Assembly (NCBI RefSeq): GCF_963668215.1
Contig: NZ_OY764190.1
Location: forward strand, 2,790,001 to 2,854,000
Length of the DNA stretch: 64,000 nucleotides
Direction of reading: 5' to 3'
From: an uncultured Desulfosarcina sp.
GTDB taxonomy: Bacteria > Desulfobacterota > Desulfobacteria > Desulfobacterales > Desulfosarcinaceae
In this document: one piece after another, positions 43,225 to 51,141 of the stretch
Layout of the letters: the number at the start of each line of letters is the position of its first letter
Numbering within the stretch: the first letter of the stretch is position 1
Translations under genes and position numbers: made by a program
Notes under the pieces: model-generated
Database searches by the model: none
Told to the model about the DNA's origin: nothing
Seen by the model: only the letters and a program-made list of their open reading frames with translations

Positions 43225-43257
43225 AGCCCCCTTGCCTGGACCAGAGGCAAGAGGGCT
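43225..43257. terminator. terminator between response regulator and small secreted protein gene
   Basis: AGCCCCCTTGCCT and AGGCAAGAGGGCT form a stem with a 7-nt loop and a single mismatch. On the minus strand TTTTATTATT follows, so it terminates the gene at 43315-43731; it may also act on the plus-strand two-component operon. Confidence 0.8.
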
Positions 43258-43314
43258 GATCGGGAGGAGCCATATCCCTCCGATGTTTGAAAGGCTTGGG
43301 CGGCAGCCGTAAGC

Positions 43315-43731
43315 TTACCGGTTTAACAGGGCCAGGTCGTCGAAGAAGGCCGTCCGGGATCCCTCCACCATTTGTTTCAGGGCGAAGAAATCATCGGCAG
43401 GCATTTCACCCGTGCCGATATCGACCATGCGGGCGGTGTCCTTTTTCGCGTGAAACCGATCCCAATCACTGGCTTTGCCCGCTACTGCATTTTGCAGGGA
43501 ATGGAACTCCGCCGGCGTCATCTGAAGTTCACCGTATTGCTCTTTTTGAGCCGCCGGCGTTGAAACGTGTTCTCCAGAAGCCATCGGTTTCCCTTGAACC
43601 ATGGCTTTCAGGGCCGCGAACTCGGCGGCGTCCATCTGTCCGGTGCCGATGTCCACGGGCTGCGCGGCAACATTGCCGATTCCTACCGTCAACATGAAAA
43701 CCATTGCCGTTGCGAAGATTATTTTTTTCAT
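43315..43731 (-). CDS. small secreted protein with repeated DIGxGxM motif, paralogue 1
   Basis: A 138-residue protein from ATG 43731 (AAAGGAG upstream). A signal peptide (MKKIIFATAMVFMLTVGIGNVAAQ) predicts export. The mature part contains the motif VDIGTGQMDAAEFAALKAMVQG and, near the C-terminus, VDIGTGEMPADDFFALKQMVEG; a degenerate copy, GELQMTPAEFHSLQNAVAG, lies between them. The repeat unit is ~22 residues, with an acidic-hydrophobic turn and an amphipathic helix. The family is unrecognised. A paralogue lies 295 bp upstream on the same strand. Function could be periplasmic ligand binding or stress sensing; this is inference. Confidence 0.65.
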   Translation of the reverse strand: MKKIIFATAMVFMLTVGIGNVAAQPVDIGTGQMDAAEFAALKAMVQGKPMASGEHVSTPAAQKEQYGELQMTPAEFHSLQNAVAGKASDWDRFHAKKDTARMVDIGTGEMPADDFFALKQMVEGSRTAFFDDLALLNR

Positions 43732-43764
43732 TTTATGCTCCTTTGCGTTGTTGTTTTGTAAAAC

Positions 43765-43816
43765 GAACATGACAAATTGTTCATCTTTTGGAATGAATAT
43801 ATGAACCAGGGTTCAT
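43765..43816. promoter_or_regulatory. two palindromes upstream of the first small secreted protein gene
   Basis: GAACA-N8-TGTTC at 43765-43782 and the near-symmetrical ATGAACC-N2-GGTTCAT at 43801-43816 share GAAC/GTTC half-sites. Both lie in the promoter region of the gene at 43731, so they are likely operator sites of an unknown regulator (possibly the TetR protein or the response regulator nearby). Confidence 0.5.
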
Positions 43817-43936
43817 GTTGTCAAGAAAAAAATGAAATTTTGTTCAGATTTTCATTTGCAGGGCGATAACGTGTTTGAAATGTAAATAAATTTTAATGTA
43901 GAGGGGAATACGGAAGGGGGGCCGGATGCAACAAAA

Positions 43937-43973
43937 AAGGCCTGAAGGGCACCACGGTGCTGCTTCAGGCCTT
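43937..43973 (-). terminator. terminator of the second small secreted protein gene
   Basis: AAGGCCTGAAG (43937-43947) pairs with CTTCAGGCCTT (43963-43973) in a perfect 11-bp stem. On the minus strand TTTTTTGT follows directly, as in a rho-independent terminator for the gene ending at 44026. Confidence 0.85.
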
Positions 43974-44025
43974 GGTAGCCAAAGCCGTTTCGGGCGTATC
44001 TGGCGGTGTCAATGGAACATCCGGT

Positions 44026-44433
44026 TTACGGGCAGATAAACTGGAAGCCGGCAACGGCCTGGCCACCTGCATTGCTGGCCACCAGCTTGTTGAGGTCACA
44101 AAACTCGCCTGTGCTCATGGAACCTAAACCGATATCCACTGGGCCGGTATCGGAAACCGCAGCCGTCGCATTGCGTGAATTTTCTCCGGCGGACATCGCC
44201 TGTCGGATATCCTGTACAACGCGCCTGTCGAGTTCGGCGACGTTCTCGTCAGCGGCCTTTTCCAGGGTGCTGTTGGCGGAAAACGGCTGGTCGCCGCTGA
44301 CCATCCGTTTCAGGGTTTCGAATTCAGTCCGATCCATCTCTCCCAATCCGATATTTACTGAACCCGCCGCGGCAATACCGGTCAGCATTGCCACAGCGAT
44401 TGCCATTACAGCCATAATCACTAAACGTTTCAT
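44026..44433 (-). CDS. small secreted protein with repeated DIGxGxM motif, paralogue 2
   Basis: A 135-residue protein from ATG 44433 (AAAGGAGG upstream). It has a signal peptide (LVIMAVMAIAVAMLTGIAAA) followed by VNIGLGEMDRTEFETLKRMVSG and, near the C-terminus, VDIGLGSMSTGEFCDLNKLVAS. The two units match those of the neighbour at 43315-43731, so the genes are tandem paralogues. The middle part is charged and helical (EKAADENVAELDRRVVQDIRQAM). It has two cysteines in the last ~25 residues (EFCDL and FICP), absent from the paralogue. A palindrome likely bound by the divergent TetR protein lies in its promoter. Confidence 0.65.
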   Translation of the reverse strand: MKRLVIMAVMAIAVAMLTGIAAAGSVNIGLGEMDRTEFETLKRMVSGDQPFSANSTLEKAADENVAELDRRVVQDIRQAMSAGENSRNATAAVSDTGPVDIGLGSMSTGEFCDLNKLVASNAGGQAVAGFQFICP

Positions 44434-44486
44434 AGCGCCTCCTTTCGGCGAACTGGATGGTGTCACTTTGTGGTACATACTTTTAT

Positions 44487-44514
44487 GATCGACATGACCG
44501 CAGCCATGTCAATC
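44487..44514. promoter_or_regulatory. 28-bp palindrome between the secreted protein and TetR genes
   Basis: GAT-c-GACATG-N8-CATGTC-a-ATC at 44487-44514 is a symmetrical site of TetR-operator size. It lies in the 159-bp divergent promoter region between the secreted protein gene (44433) and the TetR gene (44593), so it could control both. Confidence 0.6.
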
Positions 44515-44592
44515 GAAATTCGAACATTTTTTCGCTTTTGTTGACGGATGAATGGGAATTGGGTATAAAATCAAGCAATAGGAGGTTGCGGA

Positions 44593-45201
44593 ATGTCGGA
44601 TGGTACGCAAAAAATAAGAATTCCCCAGCAAAAGCGCGGCATCGAAACCAAGAACAAGATCATGGTCGCGGCCAAAGAGCAGTTTGGCAAACATGGGTTC
44701 CATGGCACCAACGCCAAGGAGATCGCGGCGGCGGCCGGGGTTTCCGTGGGCAGCTTTTACTCCTATTTTAAGGATAAAAAGGCGCTGTTCATGGAAATTT
44801 TTCGGGAGCATATCGAAGAGAAGGTTGTCCGTATATTGAGCGAACACCGCTTCGATCCCGATAATCGCCGCAAAAGTGTGTACCGGCTGATCAAGGCCAT
44901 GCTGGAATCCCACGATCCCTACCCGCAGTTTCACCGGGAAGCGCTGGCCATGCGCTATTCCGATCCGGAAGTCGAATCGGTTTCAGCCGAAGTCGATGAG
45001 CGCATTTTCCATCACCTGGAAACGTTCATTGCCCAGTTCGAAGGAAAACTGCGAATTACGGACACTCGAACCGCAGCCCGTCTTATCGCGGCCTGTGTGG
45101 AAGAGATCATCTGTTGGATCATCATATTCGGCCACAACGAAGATGCCGACCGTCTTATCGACGGTCTGGCTGATATGATCCATCGCTACCTGTTTGAATA
45201 G
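44593..45201 (+). CDS. TetR-family regulator, stop codon completed by an inserted IS element
   Basis: A 202-residue regulator with an HTH in the first 60 residues (FGKHGFHGTNAKEIAAAAGVSVGSFYSYFKDKKALFMEIF) and a helical ligand domain. AGGAGG is 6 bases before the ATG. The final codons ...MIHRYLFE then TAG: the TA belongs to the original DNA and the G at 45201 is the first base of the inserted IS4-type element, so the element entered exactly at the end of the gene. The protein reads as full length, so function is probably kept. The divergent small secreted protein gene and shared palindrome are its likely targets. Confidence 0.88.
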   Translation: MSDGTQKIRIPQQKRGIETKNKIMVAAKEQFGKHGFHGTNAKEIAAAAGVSVGSFYSYFKDKKALFMEIFREHIEEKVVRILSEHRFDPDNRRKSVYRLIKAMLESHDPYPQFHREALAMRYSDPEVESVSAEVDERIFHHLETFIAQFEGKLRITDTRTAARLIAACVEEIICWIIIFGHNEDADRLIDGLADMIHRYLFE

Positions 45202-46955
45202 TGCCCGTCCAGAAATGGCTAATTTGCCCGATATCTTTGTTGCACGAAAAATTTTATCCTCGAAATATCAACCATCTAAAGTTTCCTATAAAGCATCACG
45301 CCGCCATGTGCAGCAGTACGTCCACCAGTGAATTTATGACGGATATACGTGGGCCAGGGAAAAGCCTACGAAAATTATCGTCCATGGCGGCTTTGGCTAT
45401 CGATCGGCGAACGTCCGAGAAGGCAAAATGGCTCCGGCCATCAACTGCATGCCGACGGGTTGGTGTCTTCTCGGCCCGACTTGCATAGATCCAGGCGACG
45501 GTGGTCGCCAACATGCAAAAGTGCAGGTGGTTGCCGACCGCCTGCGGATGACGGGTTTGCGTTTCGGCACTGCCGATGTCGCGTTTCAGTTCTTTGAACA
45601 GGGCTTCGATTTTCCAGCGGGCACCATAATACTCAACGATCTGTCGAACGGACAGGGACATGTCGGTTGAGAAAAAAGCCACCCACTGGGTTTGTCGATA
45701 AACCCAAACCACTTTGACGGCACAGCGCATCGTTTTGAGCATGACCACACGCTCATAGGCCAAGATGGTCCTGTCGCGGCCATACAAATTGACGGTGTAT
45801 TCCTGTGCCAGAGATCTGTAATACGCAGCCATCGACGCCGCATTGCCCAATTTCCGGCCGTATTTTCGGGGCCGCCCCACCCGACTGCTGACATGCGGAC
45901 CGGGCAGATCGAACAGATTGCTGTTCGATCTGAGCCGGGAAATCATGTCAATCCATATTCCCAGTCGATCATGCAGCGGCTTCCACAAGCCATTGTTACC
46001 GAACCAGGAATCGGTGGTGACGATGATCCGCTTTCGACCAAAGACCCCGGCAACATCTGTGATCATGTCGACAGCCATGGCCATCTTGCTGGTAAACGCC
46101 AATTTCGGCCCGCCTTGGCGATGCATGCGGGCAATGCTCTTTTTCAGGTGATAGAAGCGGTAGCTCAAGGGCAGGCACGCCCATCGTCCCTTGACGATCT
46201 TCAGCAGTCCCACGGTAACGACATTCTGTGCCCACGGATATTTCGACTGATTCTGTTTGGCAGCATGATCGAATATCTTTTCGCATCCGAAGATTTTCTT
46301 GCCCGTTTTGGGGTTGACATAGTCATCCAGTGCCAGCAACAGCCGCCCGCCGGTCAGTGGTTGGGGAATCATTTTCCACAGCGTCTGCCACAATCGTTTC
46401 CATGGTATCTTTGGAGATGCCATGAACGTGTAGAATCGTTTTCGCCGTATCCCGGTAAAGCCGAACAGGGATCTGAGACACCGGAGGATGCACGATGTCC
46501 TGGACGAGGCGAAAGGCACGATGATCGCCATGATCGTATAGGTGAACCAGATTCCGCACTCTTGACCTTTTCGAGACTGCGGGAATTCGTTTTTGAGTTT
46601 TTCGAGAATGTCGTGTAGGATGAACATGCGAGGCTCCCGGTTTTGGTGTTTTTTTTCGTGGTAGAAGAAGCATACCACAACCGGCCCTCGCATTCAATCA
46701 TAACTTCCCGTATTTTATACATATTTACGCTTATCATTAAAAAATCAGCCGAATATGTCCAATGATATCAATGGGTTACAAGGAGCCGCCATTCTATTAA
46801 CCGCCTGTAATCATTAACAATATTTACACGTCGCGAGAATTCTCAACCATCTTGCCGCCACCCAAAACGGGGAAACTTCAGTCAACCATATGTCTGCGGT
46901 AAAATTTTTCGTGCGCCTCGATCTCGACCAAATTATCCTATTTCTGGATGGGCAC
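45201..46955 (-). mobile_element. IS4-type insertion sequence with ~55-bp imperfect inverted ends
   Basis: The plus-strand left end GTGCCCGTCCAGAAATGGCT.. (45201) and the reverse complement of the right end GTGCCCATCCAGAAATAGGA.. (46955) remain alignable for about 57 bp, including CGAAAAATTTTA near 45246-45257. TA follows both junctions in the right order, so the target may be TA, but this is not certain. One transposase gene fills the element. The element is 1755 bp. It abuts the TetR stop codon on the left and lies 17 bp before the end of the EamA transporter gene on the right. Confidence 0.8.
45296..46627 (-). CDS. IS4-family transposase
   Basis: A 443-residue DDE transposase. The first acidic motif is in LLALDDYVNPKTGKKIFG (about 97-114), the second in ATTDSWFGNNGLW, and the C-terminal YYGARWKIEALFKELK carries the Y-(2)-R-(3)-E-(6)-K signature of the IS4 family. 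GGGAG lies 6 bases before ATG 46627; the frame is open 22 codons further. The gene is undamaged, and the ends match, so the element may be active. Confidence 0.87.
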   Translation of the reverse strand: MFILHDILEKLKNEFPQSRKGQECGIWFTYTIMAIIVPFASSRTSCILRCLRSLFGFTGIRRKRFYTFMASPKIPWKRLWQTLWKMIPQPLTGGRLLLALDDYVNPKTGKKIFGCEKIFDHAAKQNQSKYPWAQNVVTVGLLKIVKGRWACLPLSYRFYHLKKSIARMHRQGGPKLAFTSKMAMAVDMITDVAGVFGRKRIIVTTDSWFGNNGLWKPLHDRLGIWIDMISRLRSNSNLFDLPGPHVSSRVGRPRKYGRKLGNAASMAAYYRSLAQEYTVNLYGRDRTILAYERVVMLKTMRCAVKVVWVYRQTQWVAFFSTDMSLSVRQIVEYYGARWKIEALFKELKRDIGSAETQTRHPQAVGNHLHFCMLATTVAWIYASRAEKTPTRRHAVDGRSHFAFSDVRRSIAKAAMDDNFRRLFPGPRISVINSLVDVLLHMAA

Positions 46956-46972
46956 TATATAAGTTTGGTTGA

Positions 46973-47860
46973 TTATGTAGCCCCGGCGGCCAGCAGGGCG
47001 CCGGCCACGGCCAGAAGGATGGCGATCAATCTTGGCAGGGTGACCGGTTCCTTGAGAAAAACGGCCGCCAGAATAAAGGTGAAGATGGTTGAAAGCTGAT
47101 TGAGGATGGCCGCCACCGATACCAGGGTGTATTTAAAACCCGCCAGCCAGGCGATCATGGCCAGATAGTTGCCCACAACGGAGGCCGGCAGGGCGATTTT
47201 CCACGCCTGTGAAGGCAGCAGCACACTCAGCGTTCGTTTTCTTTCCGGCTGGATCACGGCCAATACGAGCAGACCGGCCACACCGGCCAGCAGCCTGACA
47301 TAACTGGCCCACAAAATACTGGTTGTTTCCAGCAGCGGCTTGACCATAATTATGCTGCCGGCCAGCAGACTGACTGCCAGCGTGCCCCAGAAAAGCCCCC
47401 CCACAAAATCCCGCTGCGAGCACTTTGTCGATCCACCGGAATAGGACCCGGCGCCGATGGCGACGATCACCAGCGCGGCTCCGAGCATCCCTTTCAGCCC
47501 GATCTGTTCGTCGAGAAAAACGGCCGACAGTAAAATGATGAAGGGCAGATAAAGGCAGTCCACCACGGCCCACAGGCCGGCGCCGAGTCGTTTGAGCGCC
47601 ATGAAAAAGAAGTTGTCGGCCAGGGTAATGCCCATGAACCCGGAAAGGCCGAACAAAAGCCATTCCCCCACCGGTTGGTCCGGAAACAGCGGCGTGCCGG
47701 TCAGCCACAGGGTCGGAATAAGCAGGAGCAGGGTGACGACGCCCTTGAACAGGTTCAATGCCGTCGGAGAGAGTACCTCGCCGCTTTTTTTGAACATGAT
47801 GACGGCACTGGCCCAGAATAGGGCTGCGCTCAGCGCACAGAGAATGCCGATGATTTGCAT
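46973..47860 (-). CDS. EamA/DMT-superfamily membrane transporter
   Basis: A 295-residue protein with ten hydrophobic helices arranged as two homologous halves (about 5-138 and 153-292), typical of drug/metabolite transporters with EamA domains. GLSGFMGITLADNFFFMALKRLG in the first half and VVGNYLAMIAWLAGFKYTLVSVAAIL in the second half match the pattern. It probably exports or imports a small metabolite; the substrate is unknown. The ATG has only a weak ribosome binding site. It is downstream of the DUF6178 gene with 70 bp between, and its stop codon is 17 bp from the IS4 element. Confidence 0.85.
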   Translation of the reverse strand: MQIIGILCALSAALFWASAVIMFKKSGEVLSPTALNLFKGVVTLLLLIPTLWLTGTPLFPDQPVGEWLLFGLSGFMGITLADNFFFMALKRLGAGLWAVVDCLYLPFIILLSAVFLDEQIGLKGMLGAALVIVAIGAGSYSGGSTKCSQRDFVGGLFWGTLAVSLLAGSIIMVKPLLETTSILWASYVRLLAGVAGLLVLAVIQPERKRTLSVLLPSQAWKIALPASVVGNYLAMIAWLAGFKYTLVSVAAILNQLSTIFTFILAAVFLKEPVTLPRLIAILLAVAGALLAAGAT

Positions 47861-47930
47861 TGGGGTACCTGGTTGACCTCAATGCAACTTGAGGCCCCTT
47901 GAAAAAAGCGCTCTTGCGTACAATAAAAAT

Positions 47931-49679
47931 TCAGGGCTTCAGCAAAAATAGATGAACGTGCCGCGGATCGAGGTTGCCGGCCCGGACCCACGCCAGTTCC
48001 TGTTCGATTTCGTCGAAAAGCGCCTCGAAAATCCATCCCAACCGATCGGCCAGCTCCGTTTTCGAAAGGCCGGACTGCTTTGCGATCCATTGCAGAAATT
48101 CGGTTTTCCGTTCATCGGCGATCCTTCGGCGTTCTTCCTGTGATCGCCAGAGGGTCTCGTAAAACGGGCTGAACCTTGTAACGGGAATGGCAGGATCCGA
48201 TGTCCCGGGTTCCACCGGCGGCATCTTCAGGCTTGCCCGGGCCCACTGGGTGAGAAGCAGGTTTTTAAAGTCGATGGCGCGCTGCGCAAAGGTTGGCGCG
48301 AGTTCAAGATTCAATTTTCCGAAAAGACTGTCCAGCACCGTCACCTGCGCCAGACCCAGACCGGTGGCTTCGATCTCTTCCATGGCGGCAAAATCACGAT
48401 AATTGGAACCAGCCCGGTCCGGATCGTAGAACTTGGGCCTGTCGATCAGCAGGCCCCCCAACTGCCCCAGCCATCGTTCTCCCCAGAAGGTCAGATCGAT
48501 GCCGCTTGCCCGGCACCAGCTTTCCCGGTACCAGCGGTCGGCCCGCCATTTAAGTTGCAGGGCAGAGGCAAAGCCGGTTCGGAAGATATCGATGAGCATA
48601 TGCTGCTGGATGGCCTCGGCCGCTTTTTTCTCGCGGTCCTTTCGGGTACCGGCCAACAGGCGTTCCAGTCCGATGCTCAGGTATCCGCCGACTTTGGATA
48701 CAATGGTTTGAAGCTGGTCGCGGCCCCGAATAACCGCCCGGTCGGCGGCGACCACCCGGTTGCAAAGGCCGGCCGTCTCGGTCTGAAGCTGTTCAAGAAT
48801 ATGAGGTTCCCGGATCTGTTTTAAGGCCTTTACAAAAAGGGTGTCGCCTTCGAGAAAGGAAATGCTAATTTGGGGCACCGGCAATTGCCTGTCGTCCGTC
48901 GGTTCCGGCCGCAGGATTTTTTTGCCCCTGGCAGCCAGTTCCCCGGGTTGCAGGGGTTGGTATACGCCTATGGCTTCGTCGAAGGGGAGAAAGCCCTTTT
49001 CTCCCAGGCGCACATTGCGCATGCGGAACAACTCTTCTTCAATTTCGTCGGGAATCACGCCCGTCGCTTCCATAAGCAGCCCCTGGTAACGGGGATGGTC
49101 GAAGCAAGAGAGCCGGCGCAGCAGCTGCCCCAGCATTTCGTTGCGCAGGCGCTTGAAAGCTTCCTCCTGCGGGGTAGTCACGGGATAGTCCACAAAACGC
49201 ACATAAAAGGTGTCGTCGTCGGTGAAAAAGCCTTCCCCTAAATCCGAAGGGGATTGATCCGACTCCCGGATGCGAAGTTCGATGTTGCGGAAGAGCACCA
49301 ACTCGATCCAGTCAAGCTTTTCCTCGTAGCACCATTTGACCAGCCGGTCAGCATCGGCAGCCAGCAGCAACTGCAGCCAGGCGGTGGTGGCCTGAAAGTT
49401 CAGGCGATCCCGGTTCCAGGCTTCCATGTCCACCATGTATTCCCACTGACGGTTGGAGGCCAGAGAAAGAAGGGGCAGCGCGTTTTCCAAACCGATGTCG
49501 TGAATGAGAAAATGAAGGTCTTCCTCCGGGAATGAATGGACCAGCGCGGCCGGTTGCTGATGCTCCAAAATCGCTTGCAGGGCTTTTTCCGCAGGCAGTG
49601 CCATTACCCGCTGCCGGGTTTCCGCCAATTTGCGAATCCGGTCGGCTGGGGTGAGTTTAGGGGAAGGTGTGGCGGTCAC
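47931..49679 (-). CDS. DUF6178-family protein
   Basis: A 582-residue soluble protein that I assign to DUF6178, a family common in Desulfobacterota. It is highly helical and rich in W/R/E, with no signal peptide or membrane segment. The N-terminal part (KLTPADRIRKLAETRQRVMALP, PEEDLHFLIHDIGLENALPLLSLAS) and the W-rich middle (DRWYRESWCRASGIDLTFWGERWLGQLGG, about 380-410) are characteristic. The start is GTG at 49679 with AAGGAGC 10 bases upstream. The function is not known. It is co-directional with the EamA gene. Confidence 0.7.
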   Translation of the reverse strand: MTATPSPKLTPADRIRKLAETRQRVMALPAEKALQAILEHQQPAALVHSFPEEDLHFLIHDIGLENALPLLSLASNRQWEYMVDMEAWNRDRLNFQATTAWLQLLLAADADRLVKWCYEEKLDWIELVLFRNIELRIRESDQSPSDLGEGFFTDDDTFYVRFVDYPVTTPQEEAFKRLRNEMLGQLLRRLSCFDHPRYQGLLMEATGVIPDEIEEELFRMRNVRLGEKGFLPFDEAIGVYQPLQPGELAARGKKILRPEPTDDRQLPVPQISISFLEGDTLFVKALKQIREPHILEQLQTETAGLCNRVVAADRAVIRGRDQLQTIVSKVGGYLSIGLERLLAGTRKDREKKAAEAIQQHMLIDIFRTGFASALQLKWRADRWYRESWCRASGIDLTFWGERWLGQLGGLLIDRPKFYDPDRAGSNYRDFAAMEEIEATGLGLAQVTVLDSLFGKLNLELAPTFAQRAIDFKNLLLTQWARASLKMPPVEPGTSDPAIPVTRFSPFYETLWRSQEERRRIADERKTEFLQWIAKQSGLSKTELADRLGWIFEALFDEIEQELAWVRAGNLDPRHVHLFLLKP

Positions 49680-49833
49680 AATAGCGTTGCTCCTTGCTTA
49701 GCACACCGGTTTTATAAACAGGCGTACTTAGAAAAATCATGGGCTATCATAATCAGAAAACGGCAAAAAACAAGGGATAACAATTGGCAGGCGTGCAGCG
49801 GCTTGTAATTCGGTCGACAGCCGAACCCGTGAA

Positions 49834-51048
49834 TCACCGGCCGTGGTCGATGACAAGCAGCAGCAGCAGTCCGGGAAGGGCGATCAGGGTGCAAAAGACA
49901 AAAAAGGGCCACCAGCCCATATGAGCGGCCATATAGCCGGTGGGTGCCGAGGCCACCACGCGGGGGATGCCCATCAGACTGGTCAACAGGGCGTATTGCG
50001 TGGCCGTAAAACGCTTGTCCGTAATGCTGGCCATATACCCTGCATAGGCAGCCGTTCCCATGCCGGCGCTGAGGTTTTCGAAGGCAATCACCGCCGACAG
50101 GGCGGCCAGGCTCGGGCCGATCAACGCCAGCAAGGCGAATCCGGCTGTGGAAAGGGCCTGAAGAATACCGAAAATCCATAGGCTATGAAAGATGCCCAGG
50201 CGGATCATGAGGACGCCGCCGAAAAGACTCCCGCCCACGGTGGCCCAGAACCCGAACAGCTTGACCACGGCGCCGATCTGAGTCTTGGTGAAGCCGATAT
50301 CCAGATAAAAGGGCGTGGTCATGGCGGCGGCCATGGTATCGCCGATTTTATACATCAGGATGAATGCCAGGATCCAGACGGCCTTGGAACGGCTGAAATA
50401 CTCCTTCAGCGGATCGACCACCGCCTCTTTCAAGGTCGCGGGTGACCGTTCAACGTGAGGTTCCGGCGTCAGCAGCGTCGTAGCGACTCCCGGCAGCAGG
50501 CACAACGCCATGATCGTGTACACCATGGAAAAAGGGATATGGTCCGCCAGAATCAGGCCTCCCCCCGAAGCCAGGAGCATCCCGACCCGGTAGCCGTTGA
50601 TGTAGATAGACGAACCCATTCCCAGTTCATGGTCCGGCAGATCTTCGCGCCGATAGGCGTCCACCACGATATCCTGGGAGGCACTGAAAAAGGTGACGGC
50701 CAGTGCCGCCACGGCCAGCAGTTCCGGCTGCCCCGACGGATCGCTGTACCCCAGGACAACCAGGGCGGCCATCAGAAGCAGCTGGGACACCAGCAGCCAA
50801 CCGCGTCGGCGGCCGAGGAAGGGTAGCGTATAGCGATCGAACAGCGGCGCCCAGAAGAATTTCAGGCTGTAGGGAAGACCCACCAGGGTCATGGCGCCGA
50901 TGGTGGTCAGGTCGACCCCGGTTTCCGTCATCCAGGCCTGTAAAACGGACAAAGTCAGCAGCAGCGGCAGTCCGCAGGAAAAGCCCATCATCAGGGCCAC
51001 CAGCATGCGGCGATTGAAGATGGCAGTGGCGATGGGCTGACGGTTCAT
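49834..51048 (-). CDS. AmpG-like MFS transporter (muropeptide permease family)
   Basis: A 404-residue transporter with 12 membrane segments. The first loop (PYSLKFFWAPLFDRYTLPFLGRRRGWLL, about 60-87) and ASQDIVVDAYRREDL (about 123-137) match AmpG-type major facilitators, which import anhydromuropeptides in peptidoglycan recycling. No peptidoglycan genes are adjacent, so a related cargo is also possible. It follows pckG in the same direction beyond a strong terminator, so it is probably a separate transcription unit. The start ATG is at 51048. Confidence 0.78.
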   Translation of the reverse strand: MNRQPIATAIFNRRMLVALMMGFSCGLPLLLTLSVLQAWMTETGVDLTTIGAMTLVGLPYSLKFFWAPLFDRYTLPFLGRRRGWLLVSQLLLMAALVVLGYSDPSGQPELLAVAALAVTFFSASQDIVVDAYRREDLPDHELGMGSSIYINGYRVGMLLASGGGLILADHIPFSMVYTIMALCLLPGVATTLLTPEPHVERSPATLKEAVVDPLKEYFSRSKAVWILAFILMYKIGDTMAAAMTTPFYLDIGFTKTQIGAVVKLFGFWATVGGSLFGGVLMIRLGIFHSLWIFGILQALSTAGFALLALIGPSLAALSAVIAFENLSAGMGTAAYAGYMASITDKRFTATQYALLTSLMGIPRVVASAPTGYMAAHMGWWPFFVFCTLIALPGLLLLLVIDHGR

Positions 51049-51080
51049 GGCGTCGTAATTCCATTCACGGGGTATACAAA

Positions 51081-51106
51081 GGGCGGCAGGAAAAATCCTG
51101 CCGCCC
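51081..51106 (-). terminator. rho-independent terminator after pckG
   Basis: GGGCGGCAGG and CCTGCCGCCC form a perfect 10-bp stem with a 6-nt loop. On the minus strand it is followed by TTTGTATACC. It lies 35 bp past the pckG stop and separates it from the AmpG-like gene. Confidence 0.8.
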
Positions 51107-51141
51107 CTTTGCGTTCACCGAAAAAGGATGAATGCCGGGCA

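Noticed and set aside
46890..47099. Short plus-strand open frame across the IS4 right end
   Set aside because: Spans the insertion boundary and runs antisense to the EamA gene; no start signal.
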